From Ignelater luminosus (Eukaryota; Arthropoda; Insecta; Coleoptera; Elateridae), in assembly GCA_011009095.1 (NCBI GenBank), contig VTPC01091068.1, positions 234,737 to 298,736 on the forward strand: a stretch of 64,000 bases of DNA, read 5' to 3'. The position numbers and the translations under genes were made by a program. The notes below the pieces were generated by a model, which worked only from the letters and a program-made list of their open reading frames with translations, ran no database searches and was not told the origin of the DNA. This document shows, one piece after another, positions 37,300 to 48,263 of this stretch (within the stretch, counting starts at the first letter, position 1; every line of letters starts with the position of its first letter).

Positions 37300-38050
37300 A
37301 ACTATATCCCACTTTTTAATATTGCATCCAACACAGATTTGAAGAACTACGTTTCTCTACATAAATATCAATTACAACGCATCAATTTATACCTAACCTC
37401 AAATACAAACGACGGTAGAATTTGAAAGCGCTTTTTAAAACGCTGCATGAAATGTCGGTAGCAAACGAATCATCGATGGTTGCTGCTACCAGTTCAAGAA
37501 CTTTCTATGAGTTAAGTGCTACTACTTGCTGATTGTTCCTAAACACAAGCAATTCTCCTTGCATTTATTTTAAGCCGGAAAAGATTTGCTTTTTACAGTT
37601 TACATTATGTACATTTTTGGAAGACATATTTGAAATTAATCGCGATTAAAGTACAGAATCTAAGACCGCAGTAACTTTTGATACTGCTATATGTCATCGA
37701 GATTTGCAAGATTATTTCTTCTAACAAAAGGTATACCTATTAGGTTACCATGCAAAAGGATGTGTAGTAAGTTGCTTGTGTTCAGAAGCAGTATATTTAA
37801 GTGGTACCACTTGAATCATAAAGCTTTTGGACGGTTGGTATTTTGTTGCCGTTTGTATTTGAGGTTAGGTAGAAGTTGTTATATTGGGATAGATATTTAT
37901 GTAGAGCAAAGCAGGTGGTTTTTCAAATCTATGATGGATGCAATGTTAAAGAGATATGGTTATCGATACAGTCGTCCAGGAGCAAGCAAGCGATTACTAA
38001 TAGCGCATAAAACTGTTAATACTCCTAAACACAAGCATTGGTCCTAAATT
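37300..38050. repeat. Inverted repeat pair, arms ~37300-37410 and ~37845-37970
   Basis: The block cgtttgtatttgaggttaggt, then gatatttatgtagag, tcttcaaatct and tggatgcaat.tta, is present on the plus strand at 37.85 kb and on the minus strand at 37.3-37.4 kb. The 118-codon plus frame at 37691-38047 runs through one arm, has no family resemblance, and is taken as repeat sequence. Confidence 0.6.
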
Positions 38051-38486
38051 CTGTATTTTTATTTCATTCCAATCAAAATTTTTGGTAAACCTACTCCTAA
38101 AGGCCGTTTCACATTATACTTTTTTTCGTCTGGAACTTTGACTAAATTCAAAACTAGCTCGACTTGGATAATGTAAATCAGAACGATTGCTTCCAAGTTT
38201 TCACGCTAGATTCTAGATTTAAAACTAGGTCCGGTCCTGTCTTTCAACCAAGGTTGTATACTAAACCTACACATTAGAGCGATTTTCAGTGGTTTCTACA
38301 ACTAATAACTTTGACGCGCTCTTGATTTCTTGAATATTTATTATTTTAATTATTATTTATAATAAATTAATACAATAAACTCTTTTAACCTAATAAAAAC
38401 AAACATTTAAAAAGTAACATAACCTCAAAATCTTTTATGTATATAGAATATAGTGTGGGTGACATTGGCAACAACTTTAGCAGCTG

Positions 38487-38757
38487 CACAGATTAAATAA
38501 GAGTCAGAAAGTTTCACTTCGACAGATTTGTGGATTCTATTGACCTCTTTCTCTCTCTCTCTCAAAGCAACTCCAAGAGCTTGCTATTTTGACGTGTACT
38601 GCGCAAGCAGCACAGCGTGGTATGCACTTTTCATAAAACGCCCGTAAAAGAGTAGGCGTGGTAAACTTTCAGAGCTGCAAATGTAAATACGCATAGACAA
38701 AAAATGGGAACATTGGTGTTATAGGGAGTGAAATGTCTGACTCTTATTTAATCTGTG
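38487..38757. mobile_element. 271-bp MITE, copy 1 (CACAGATTAAATAAG ends)
   Basis: Perfect terminal inverted repeats CACAGATTAAATAAG / CTTATTTAATCTGTG, extended by a gtcag / ctgac match. About 85-90% identical to copy 2 at 41061-41328 in the same orientation. It contains a (CT)n tract and the block aagcagcacagcgtggtatg. Flanks are weakly similar (gcagctgc / acagctac), as for an old 8-bp duplication. Confidence 0.85.
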
Positions 38758-38947
38758 ACAGCTACCTTTAAAAGCTCCTAAATAGAGGCGGGAAATTTAA
38801 GTTGATTCGAGTTGGGCAGCGCTCGATACGATGCTACGCGGTAAATGCTGTCACTGGTATCGTCGGGGTCGAGTTTTAAATTTTTAACGGCGTGGTTATT
38901 TACATTTTTACTAAGTAAGTGGAAACGTAGAAATAATATTTTTCGAG

Positions 38948-39597
38948 ATGTCCAATGATGTGACAAAAAGTAAAAATAATTGCTGTGGCTCTCAGTGCAA
39001 GTCCACATATAAAATTCCAAACATTTCGTTTCATAAATTCCCCAAGTTACCACAGAATATTAACGAAAAAATGGATGGTTGCCTTGAGAATAGGAAAGAA
39101 TATTTCTGTCTACATGAAAGTGTGCAGTTTGCACTTTAAGAACGATGATTTTTTTCTTTGGTGGAGGTAAGCAAAGAATTTATTTTGGTGGAGGTAAGCA
39201 AAGAATTTATTTTGGTTTGCTAAAAAGTAACATAATAGTTTAGATATTATTTTCATTTTACAGCTCATATTAATAAAATTAATCGACTTAAAAAAACCGC
39301 AGTTTCCAGCCAAAATTTACCAGTCCGTTCACATGATTGTATCTTAAGTCCTACACAAATGCAGTAGCATCTAGATAGAGAACAAAGACTGCAAAACCGA
39401 GCGAAAAATAAAAGTGTACAGAAGGCTGTGGAACATGTAGAAGAATTACCAGATCTAACAGCTGGAGGGAAGCGTTATGATACAATAGAAGTAACAAGAA
39501 ATTTATTAAATATTAAAGAAAGCTCTGCAGTATTTTCTAGGTCTGCAGTAGAAATTAAAGACTTACAAGGACAAAGGAGTACAAGTAAATACTTATG
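38948..39597 (+). pseudogene. THAP-domain gene, two exons, one frameshift and one nonsense codon
   Basis: Exon 1 runs from ATG 38948 to a GTAAGC donor at about 39168. It encodes a C2CH THAP finger: CCGSQCKS near the start, FHKFPKLP, a Trp (EKWMV) and KVCSLHFKNDDF. A run of six A at about 39066-39071 contains one A too many, shifting the frame between FHKFP and the Trp. Exon 2 (acceptor ~39262) runs to TGA at 39597 with one TAG (~39366), and includes a basic/acidic helix (REQRLQNRAKNKSVQKAVEH) and a ~60-residue unnamed tail. No transposase domain follows, so like the 45-46 kb gene this encoded only a THAP finger plus a tail. The two lesions suggest it is dead, unless one is an assembly error. 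Confidence 0.65.
39157..39210 (+). repeat. 27-bp tandem duplication containing a splice donor
   Basis: The unit TTTGGTGGAGGTAAGCAAAG plus 7 more bases occurs twice head to tail. Each copy carries the same GAG|GTAAGC donor at the end of THAP exon 1. Confidence 0.95.
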
Positions 39598-40202
39598 ATG
39601 ATTTTACATCATACAATATTGAAAATCTCATGGACAGTGATTATAAGTGCAGAATTCTAACAGGTGTTATAAATTCCTCCAATATTGGCCCAAGACAGGT
39701 TTTAAGCTGCCCCTTTTGTTACCAAATCAAAAATTTGGTATTTTTTGATAGTAGTTATTAATTCCTGTAGCATTAATTTTGTCCTATGTATAATAATTAA
39801 TAAATGTAGTTAGCAAGAGTAAAAATTTGCAATAAAACAAGTGAAGTGTTAATATTTTCATTATTGTAGTACTAATACTTATTAAGCACAAATATAAAAA
39901 TGTTCAAAATATTTGTATTATAATACTACTAATTGTTATTAAAAGAAAAGCACGTTACATCAGAAAAAATTATATTAATAATATACATAATAATAACTTC
40001 TTTAAAATACGCAAAAGAAAAATTTAAAAAAATCACTGAGCACTAGGTAGCTGCTAATACCTCTAAATACCCCGACGTTGTCCACCATATTGTTTACAAC
40101 CAGTGACGCCACCAACGGCCGTGCCTTTCTCGAATCTAGTGTAGTAACTAGTTTAGTAAATAGTTTAGCCGAAAAAAGTATAATGTAAAACGGTCTTTAG
40201 TA

Positions 40203-41742
40203 GTTATTTATGTAACTGTTTACAGTCCCTGAAGTATTTTATTCCTAAACAATGCATCATAGTAACCATAACAGGCAATTCAAAATTATAAATCTCCAAT
40301 ATTTTATTAAATTTGTAAGCAGGTTTACCAAAACATAAGAGACGGTTGCACAAACCAGGCCATTGTGTTTAATAACTTGGGCCAAAAAGATTTTGCGGAC
40401 ACACCGGGGGTAGCAGACTCAGCTCGTTCTTTGCCTCGTTCTCTAGTCTAGTATTCCCGGCTAGCCCGCAAAAATATTATTTTAGGTCCTTATTAAATAA
40501 ATATCTATTTTATTATTATTTAGCGAGCATGTAATGGTTATTGTTTTAGACGAGGATGAAATTTACAACACGAGCAGGTAGGCGAGTGTTGCAATCATCC
40601 GGTGTAAAACAATCGATACATGCAAATGGCCTCATTATTCAACAATCGTTGATAAAAAAGGCTTAAATCTGGGTATGTAATACAGTTTCCATTAAAGGTA
40701 TTTCTAAATCTAACGCTGACATTTTATAAAGAAAGCTTAAAGACAGACTTAGTAAACAGGTACGTAATATGGTCTATATTTTAAACCGACTTTGTACCCT
40801 CAAATTTGAAACACGCTGTATAATTATCAAAAAATATGACAGATTTATCAAAGAAAAATAAATAAGATGAAAGTAACACAAAAAAGTAATGTGCAAGCTT
40901 TCAAAGCCAAAAAAATAAGCAGGAATATTTCTGATAATCTGATACAGAATTTCGAATTTCTAACCTGTTTTTATTATTCAAAATAGTATAATAAAAATCC
41001 TTAACACTGATATTTTTTTGTTTGGTTTTGTTACAATGTTGCATACAGTGTTGGTGTTGCCACAGATTAAATAAGGGTCAGATGTTTACTTCGCCAAATT
41101 TGTGGATTCTATTGCCCTCTCTCTTTCTCAAAGCAACTGCAAGAGCTTGCTATTTTGACGTGTCTGCGCAAGCAGCACAGCGTGGTATGCACTTTTCATA
41201 AAACGCGCGTAAAAGAGTAGGCGTGGTAAACTCCCACAGTTGCAAATGTAAATGTGCAGAGACAAAAAATGGAAACATTATTGTTGGTGGAATAGGGAGT
41301 GACATATCTGACACTTATTTAATCTGTGGTGCTGCCAAGGTATGACATTCTATGTGTACTTAAAAACATTCGATGTAGATTTTGACATATTTTGATATAT
41401 CCTACGAATGTCACGAATATATTCGACACTTTTTATAATAAAAACAGCTGATAATAATATTTGTAAAGTTCGAGTCGTTCGAGTCGGTTCGAGTTTGAGG
41501 TGATATCATATCGTTAGCATTTGGACCATTTGGATCTATAGCATTTTTTAGTTTTTATTGAAAGTACGTATTAATATTACTGCGTTTTTAGTGCTGGATT
41601 TGTTTTACTATACGTTAATTTAATTAATAACGCGATTTATATTTTATAAAGGATTTAGTGTACAATTAAATACTTTTATTCCAGAGCGCAATATGAATAT
41701 ACTTAGTTAATCACGTCGAGGAATCTGTAAATATCGGTAATA
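40203..41742. other. Region upstream of FBXO21
   Basis: Apart from the MITE at 41061-41328, no gene is visible. 40340-40470 has higher GC without a recognisable frame. The FBXO21 promoter and 5' UTR should lie in 41.45-41.74 kb; no TATA or Inr is convincing. Confidence 0.45.
41061..41328. mobile_element. 268-bp MITE, copy 2
   Basis: Same element and orientation as 38487-38757, with ends CACAGATTAAATAAG and CTTATTTAATCTGTG. Flanking bases ggtgttgcc / ggtgctgcc (8 of 9 identical, allowing the first C of the TIR to overlap) look like a target-site duplication of 8-9 bp, pointing to a hAT- or P-like mobiliser. It lies about 400 bp upstream of the FBXO21 start codon. Confidence 0.88.
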
Positions 41743-44700
41743 ATGGAATGCCTACCTGTTGAAATTCTGGAATTGATATTAGCAGAGCCTAAACTGAATC
41801 TTGAAGATGTGTTAAATGTCTCTGCAACATGCCATTATTTACGAGATGTAGTACAAAACAGCAGCTTTATTTGGAAGAAGAAATTTGAAATAAAGTGTGT
41901 AATTGCAAAGATATACACACATGGTATGACATACTACATTTCTTAATTGTTCTAGATGGCCCCAGTTTATGAAACTGTTTGATAATGATTTCACGGACTG
42001 GTACAAAGAAGCTCAGTATATATATGACTTAAGCAGCCGTACTCATGCTTTATTGTCTACTATGTCTCCTAGATTTTATAAGAAAAATGAGTTTTCTGAC
42101 TGTGATCTTCAGGAATGGGTAGAATTAACAGAAGAATCTCCACGAGCATATAACTATATAGTTTTCGATTTGATGACTATCATAACCACATGTACACCTA
42201 TTAAAAGTATAGAAGTTGTTCCTGTTGAGTAAGCAAAATGAATGATATATACGATAATTATTTCTTAATTAATATTATTTTTAGTACGCCTGGTAATAAA
42301 ACCCTACAGTATTATTCTGTTAAAGTGTTGAGATTTATTCGTCAATTACATTTGGCTAAGGAATGGGAGAAATTTATGGCTTTGCCAGCCAAAGACCAAA
42401 TTCTAGAAAAAGGTGCAACTTTTGTAGCTCAGTGGTGTCAGCCTACTACTAATGTTGAATGGGAAGATATTGCCGAACAGCTTGATCATTTAGCTAGTGA
42501 AGTAAGTAGATTCGATTATTTAGATCAAATAGTTTCACAATCTTGAAATCACATAATATTGTATGTATCTTGTTAATAAAATGCGCTATTTTTGAGTAAA
42601 AGTTATAAGAAATCTTCAATGAAGGTTCAATATTGCATGATTTCGGAAAATTCAATTTTACTCGCAAATCTTAATAAAAGAATCCCAAGTTTTGGATTCT
42701 TTCTTTTAATTGCAAAATCTTAAGTGGTTATACAAAATATCAAAATGAGTCCATTCAGGTATACTTTAACATTATCATTTGAATGATTAATTTATATTCT
42801 AAGCAGAGATCTTCAAATAATAATTTATCATTGCCAATTACTTAAATTTTAAAATCTGTTTATTAAGGTTTTGAATGTGGTAGCAAAGTGGCTATTGGAA
42901 GTGTGTAAAATGATTAACAATTTATTCTGATAATGTAGTTTCAGTATTAATCTAAAATCATTATTGTGATTCTTTAAATAGGCAAGAATCTGTTTAAAAG
43001 TGGCATATCCTGAACATCCGTTACACAAGATTCCTCAAGAAACTTTCAAGAAATGGAAAGTAGAAAATCTAGAAGGAAACCAATGGAATGTATTCGAATG
43101 CAGGCAAATCATTCGTTGCTTAACATCTGTTATGTATGAACAAAATAAATTTAGAGGAAATAACAATGCTTACTATATGCCAGAAAATTCTTTTATTAAT
43201 GATGTAGGTTACAATATTTTTATAATAATACATATACCAAAAATATAAAGTAATTTTCATAATTCAGGTATTAACAAAGAAGCAGGGACTACCAATAACT
43301 TTGGCAATAATTTATGAAAGTGTAGCTAGACGCCTTGGTTTGAAATGTGATCCGATTAGTTTTCCTGCACACTTTCTTTTGAGATTTACCGAAGGACAAG
43401 GTGAAAGTTATGCAGACTCTTATTATATAGATGTCTTTAACAATGGTAATGTGATTCGCAAAGGCGCATGTCCTCATAGTCGTAGTTATACTGATAATAA
43501 AGAGAGATACCTTCCACCTGCTTCTGCTAGACAGGTCTGTTAAGCACCGTTCCTATTAATTGATTTACTTATTTAATCAAATTTTAAGTAGGTTGTGGAA
43601 CGCATGACTAATAATTTAGAAGTATCATGTCGGCAGCACACGCATCCTAATGGAAGCATTACACGTTTGCGATCAACTTTAGAATTATTACATCTGATTA
43701 GTCCAAATGATATGTCAGCTGTAGTTAGTCTAGCACGTATTTATATGTTGCACAGTATTGATACAAAACCACTGGAAAATTACCTTCTTACTCGTGTAAG
43801 TTTCATTAATCACATTTCATTACTTCTAAATATAGTTTTTAAAAACTCTAGGAATTCGAAGTGGCAGAACAAGTTCAGCGGATAGTGCATATGTTACGTG
43901 ATTACGATTTGCATCATAAGCAGAATTTCTGTGAACCAATTACTCAGGTAACATTGTAACAATAAAGCTTTCGTTTATTTTAAATATTGAGGTTTGTTTT
44001 TAACTTGCAGACTAAACCAAAGAGCCGTCCCAGCAATCTTACATTTGCTGTAGGAATGGTAATGAAACATGTTGTGTTGAATTATATATGTGTTATATAT
44101 GATTGGGATCCAGTTTGTATGGCATCTCCTGAATGGCAGGCTCAGATGGGAGTACATCGATTAAAAAATAAAGATCAACAGCCTTTTTATAATGTTTTAG
44201 TTGAAGATGAATCACATCGCTACGTTGCTCAGGGTAATTATTTTACACCGAGTATCTTCCATTGGGTACACTGACATGTAAACCACATACTTAAGAAACT
44301 TTCACAAGATATTCACTTGTTTAGAATCATCCACAAAAATGTCATAATTGTTCTATAAGTCTACATTATGAGCATTGATTTTTGTATTACTTAATTGTAA
44401 CTCTAATAATTTCTAGTAGACTGCATAAAACACAAAACAATGCTATGAGAATAATACTAAAATGTACTAAATACGTTTCAGTAGTTGTAATGTTGAATAA
44501 TTTCTGCCATGTTCATAAATTTTTATTAAATCTTAGTCGCACTGTTATCCTATTAACTGAGCTCAATAATTACTGATGGTAGCACTGTAATCATGATAAC
44601 ATATTTGTTGTTGTGATTACAGCGCCACCATATATTTTCCGGAAACACGTACTACAGGTACAGGTATCATATATGTAGTATCCTTGGGTGGTATTCCTTT

Positions 44701-47700
44701 CGTTTGCGTACTTACTACTTATGCACCTGCATGCTAGTTTGAAATTTAGATTGTTTATTAATAATTATTACTTAAGCATAGAAAAGAAGTTCTTGCTGTG
44801 TTACTAAGAATTGAGTAATTTATGTAAGTATTTGTTATTTATCGTTAAAACGTATGTATACATGGTGACATTTTGAAAAGTTTCAATGGGCTATACCTTT
44901 TTTAAATAAGAGATCAGAAAATGCTTAAAACCATTTTGGTGGTATGCAGTGAGAACCAAAGTGACCCCATAAATGTGGCGCCAGGAAAAGTATTTTTCAA
45001 GAGCTTTCCAATGATGTGTCGCAAGTGGGGAGGGGCATAGTATATAGATGGGTAAGTAGAACGACTCTTCAAAAATCCTTTGTTCTTTTCAAACGCCGGC
45101 CGATGACCTTGAAGTAATGGTGGCTAGTACCGATATTTCGAACAGATGTCACTACGCTAGTGTCAGTGGCGTGTGTAGATTTATTTATGAATTACTAGAA
45201 AGGCTATCATTGCATCTTTTGTTATTAAATTTAATTTTACCAAATTTATAATGGCATTGTATTAAATTAAAGAAAATGATGTAAATCATGCACAAATATC
45301 CAAAGAAATCAAATTTATCACAATACATTTTAGATACATTATTGTTCTTGTACTCAAAAATCTATCTTTCAATGGTTACATTTAAATAAATCAATAAATA
45401 AGCGCCTTTGCAGTTTGGCAAGCCCGAGATGGTGATGGAGACCTACTAGGGACGACAGCAAGACCCAGAGGTTCTGCGGTAGGCGACAGTGGCAAATGGA
45501 TGTCTCGATCTATTAAATAAAAACGAAATTTGTAAGAAAACATTAACAGTCGATGCAAGCACAATTTTTCTACTTTATATAATTGCAACATAATTAGTTA
45601 ATACTACTATTATTAAAAGCTTATTAGATAATCATACCTAAAGGCAAATTACTTAATTCTTCTTCTGCAGCTTCTTGCTGCATTATAGTAGGTGTGGCAT
45701 TTGGAGAAAGAATTTTTTTATTTTTTCCTTTAATGCAATTCTTTTCAAAGTGTGCTGAACAGACCTTGTAATACGTATTTTGCATTAATATTTCCATATG
45801 ATCTTTATATACATCATAGATGTTACAAAACCGTGCCCATTCCTCACAACTAAAATATTTATTTTATAATAGCATTTTCAGAGTTAATCGGAAGTAACAA
45901 AACTTTTATTCCTTACCTTTGTTTATCACTGGGAAATTTAAAAAAATGCACGTTGAAAGTTTCATTAGTGGCTTTACACCCCTTCACCACACAAATACTT
46001 TTACAATGCATAATTATTAAAAATAAAAGTAAAGGTAGTATAGTAGAAGTTCACTTCCACGTGTATGGCACTGATCTAATCTTGCTCAGCCGCTGGCTCG
46101 GCGTTCGACTGTCATGACATCTATTATAGAAACGCGAACTGCCCTCCAACCTTCGCGAGCTAGTTTCCCGCGTTTTTAAGAGTTGTTTTACTTCCCCATC
46201 TATATACTATGGGAGGGGTTTGCCATTTAAGATTTAAAAGTTGTGGTAGCAGGGGGTTGAGAGTGGCGCTATATTTATGGGGTCACTTTGGTTGCCCCTG
46301 CATACTACCAAAACAGTTTTGAACATTTTGTGATATCTCTTATTTAAAAAAAAAATGTGGCCAATTGAAACTTTAAAATGTCACCCTGTATATTAAATTC
46401 ATTGTACAGAGTTTGAAACCTTTCATTTCTTTGATGCTCTTTTTTTCATCATTTTCAAATGATTTGGTCGGCAGTAATCTTGACGGTATGGCCGAACATT
46501 TTAAATGGGGACTTATATTAGAATTTAAATTGCCTATAAAACACAACTAAATATGTGTTTTAAAACTGTAATCTTCACTAGTAAAATGTTTGGAGCAAAC
46601 TTACATATGTCTTGCTATTAGTTCGCTCATTTTTAATCTAATTTCCCATGCTTTTCTGTGATTGACTACTTCAACTGTTCCAAACTTATTACTTATGTTT
46701 ATAAAATGTTTGTTTTTAGGAGGGAAATAATGAAAATGAATATTAGGATCCATAGATTTTTTTGAATGGCAACCCTAAACAGAGCAGTTTGTATTGTTAT
46801 TTGGCATTTTTTACAAAAAAGCAAAATACACAGTTCGGATTTTAAGTAACCATGTGTTAACACTGTTACACTTGTAAATAGAAATATGACTAATACACAT
46901 TTCGGGTATTTTGCAATAACTCTGCTAGGTACCGCATAGGATGTTATTGAGTCCAATAGGATAGTAGTGCTACTGAGATTTAGTACAACTTTATGAGTAT
47001 GTTATTGAGCTATGAGCATATTATTTTCAAAACCTTAGACTGTTTATTAAATTATAAACCAGTCATGTTCTTCAGGCACTATAATATCTTTGTTAGGTTA
47101 GATATTTGATATACAATGTGTCCACATTTCGATGCTCACTATTGGGATCTCAGAAATTGTAAGAGATACAAAGTCAGTTAAATTAGAAAAGTGTTGGCTG
47201 TTTTGGAGATTAGTTTACTTATGCTTTTGTTTTTTTTTCAAAAAAGTTCACAGCTTACTAGATATTTGCTAAAAACGAAATTATCTTGTTTTTTTTTTAA
47301 ATAAAAATCATTTTCCACTTAGTGTGCCATGGCTTTAAACATATGAAAATCATTGATTTTTGTCAGATAAATTACATTCATTATGTAACAATTGCTAAAA
47401 CAAAACAAAAGATGCTTTTAAGATACTTTACTGAGCATTCACAGATAGCATCAAATAATCAGCTAATGCCCCATAAAAGCGTATTTATTTTGCTTTAGCA
47501 ATTTTTGCATAACAAATGAATTAATTTATTTGATAAAACTCCACAACTTTGTGTGCTAGATGTCATGGCACACTATGATGAAAAATGATTTTCACTTCAT
47601 AACTCGGTAAAACAAAAGAATAGCTATATCAAACCATGTATCACTGAAAAGCATTTAAGGCATGCAATTCAGTAATATGGAAATCAAGTAGGCGTTCTAT

Positions 47701-48263
47701 TAGAAAAAACTTAGATTTACGTTTCACCGCCGAAGTAAAACAAAAGACAATTGTGAAAATAATTTTTTTGTGTTTTGGAGTAAATTCTCTAAAACACCCT
47801 TTTTGCTGTTCTTTTCTATCTTTGCTCGTTGCTGAGATGTTTCACTTGAAAAAAAAAAGATAATTTTGTTCTTAGCAAATATCTAGTAAGCCGTGAACTT
47901 TTTTGAAAAAACAAAAGCATAAGTAAACTGATATTCAAAATAGCCAAATCTCTTTTAATTTAACCGACTTCGTATCTCTTACAATTTCTGAGATCCCAAT
48001 AGTGAGCATTGAAACGTGGACACACTGTATTAGTTAAGAAATGGAGAAGAAACTAGTGCAATGTATTTATAAATCTTCTGTTTACAGAAAATATGATCCC
48101 AACATCAAATACTGGCTTTTTATATCTTAATGAAGATATAGGGAAGCATTTTTCGCATTTCTTCGAAACCCACTATGTGCCAAATGCTGAGAAGGAAAAA
48201 GAATTTCCAGCAGATACAGAAGTAAGACATAAATTTTACCAGAAGATGCAATTTGGAAGTTAG
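41743..48263 (+). CDS. FBXO21: FBXO21 homologue (F-box protein 21), complete
   Basis: Nine exons: 41743-41894, 41956-42228, 42285-42501, 42982-43203, 43268-43534, 43592-43795, 43852-43947, 44011-44233 and 48088-48263. All are GT-AG and phases match; 1830 bases give 609 aa plus stop (human FBXO21 is about 628 aa). Residues 1-45 are an F-box (MECLPVEILELILAEP, ATCHYLRDVV) that would bind SKP1. About 255-390 form a SirB1/transglutaminase-like region (QGLPITLAIIYESVARRLGL, PAHFLLRF). About 487-575 are a YccV/HspQ-like domain (FAVGMVMKHVVLNYICVIYD, DWDPVC). The C-terminus has IGKHFSHFFETHYVPN. By homology it is the substrate receptor of an SCF ubiquitin ligase. Intron 8 is 3854 bp versus 45-480 bp for the others, because two mobile elements lie in it. 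An AATAAA near 48451 may be its poly(A) signal. Confidence 0.95.
44859..46390 (-). mobile_element. TIR-bounded 1.53-kb element carrying an intact THAP gene
   Basis: The left end TACATGGTGACATTTTGAAA and the inverted right end TACAGGGTGACATTTTAAAG begin arms that stay similar for about 200 bp. Matched blocks include ttaaataagagat, ggtRgtatgcag, accaaagtgaccccataaat and catagtatatagatggg. TA at both edges fits a TA target duplication. The arms enclose one complete three-exon gene for a THAP-domain protein (minus strand). The element lies antisense inside FBXO21 intron 8. No transposase is encoded. Confidence 0.82.
45391..46011 (-). CDS. Stand-alone THAP-domain protein, 141 aa, intact
   Basis: Exons 46011-45917, 45849-45638 and 45509-45391 join in phase through two short GT-AG introns (67 and 128 bp) to give 426 bases. 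The THAP C2CH zinc finger spans about residues 1-85: CVVKGC (first two ligands), HFFKFPSD, the conserved Trp in CEEWARF, KVCSAHFEKN (last Cys and His), then SPNATPTI in place of the AVPTF box. An acidic EEAAEEE-like patch and a Pro/Ser-rich 40-residue tail follow. THAP fingers bind DNA sequence-specifically and occur in P-element-type transposases and host regulators; no catalytic domain is present here. The gene fills the space between ~200-bp inverted repeats, so its natural target could be those ends (inference). Its intact splicing and reading frame suggest recent activity or selection. Confidence 0.82.
47111..48030. mobile_element. Fold-back (palindromic) MITE, ~0.92 kb
   Basis: The ends ATACAATGTGTCCACATTTC and the inverse of GAAACGTGGACACACTGTAT start inverted arms of ~200 bp with ~90% identity (gctcactattgggatctcag, aattgtaagagatac, ttcacRgcttactagatatt). 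Inner blocks (catttttcatcatagtgtgccatg) are inverted too. ATA...TAT at the edges suggests a TA target. No coding capacity. It lies 57 bp left of FBXO21 exon 9. Confidence 0.85.

Larger units (their letters stand above)
38098..40199 (+). mobile_element. TIR-bounded segment carrying a damaged THAP-domain gene
   Basis: The left end TAAAGGCCGTTTCACATTAT is matched by the inverted right end TAAAGACCGTTTTACATTAT, and the homology continues through a T-run and CG (~32 bp). Inside are a nested MITE (38487-38757) and a two-exon THAP gene remnant (38948-39597). I see no transposase. A TA target duplication is possible because TA closes both ends, but it is not decisive. Confidence 0.6.

Noticed and set aside
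37691..38047. 118-codon plus-strand frame
   Set aside because: It runs through one arm of an inverted repeat, has no family resemblance, and the homologous arm is not open; taken as chance.
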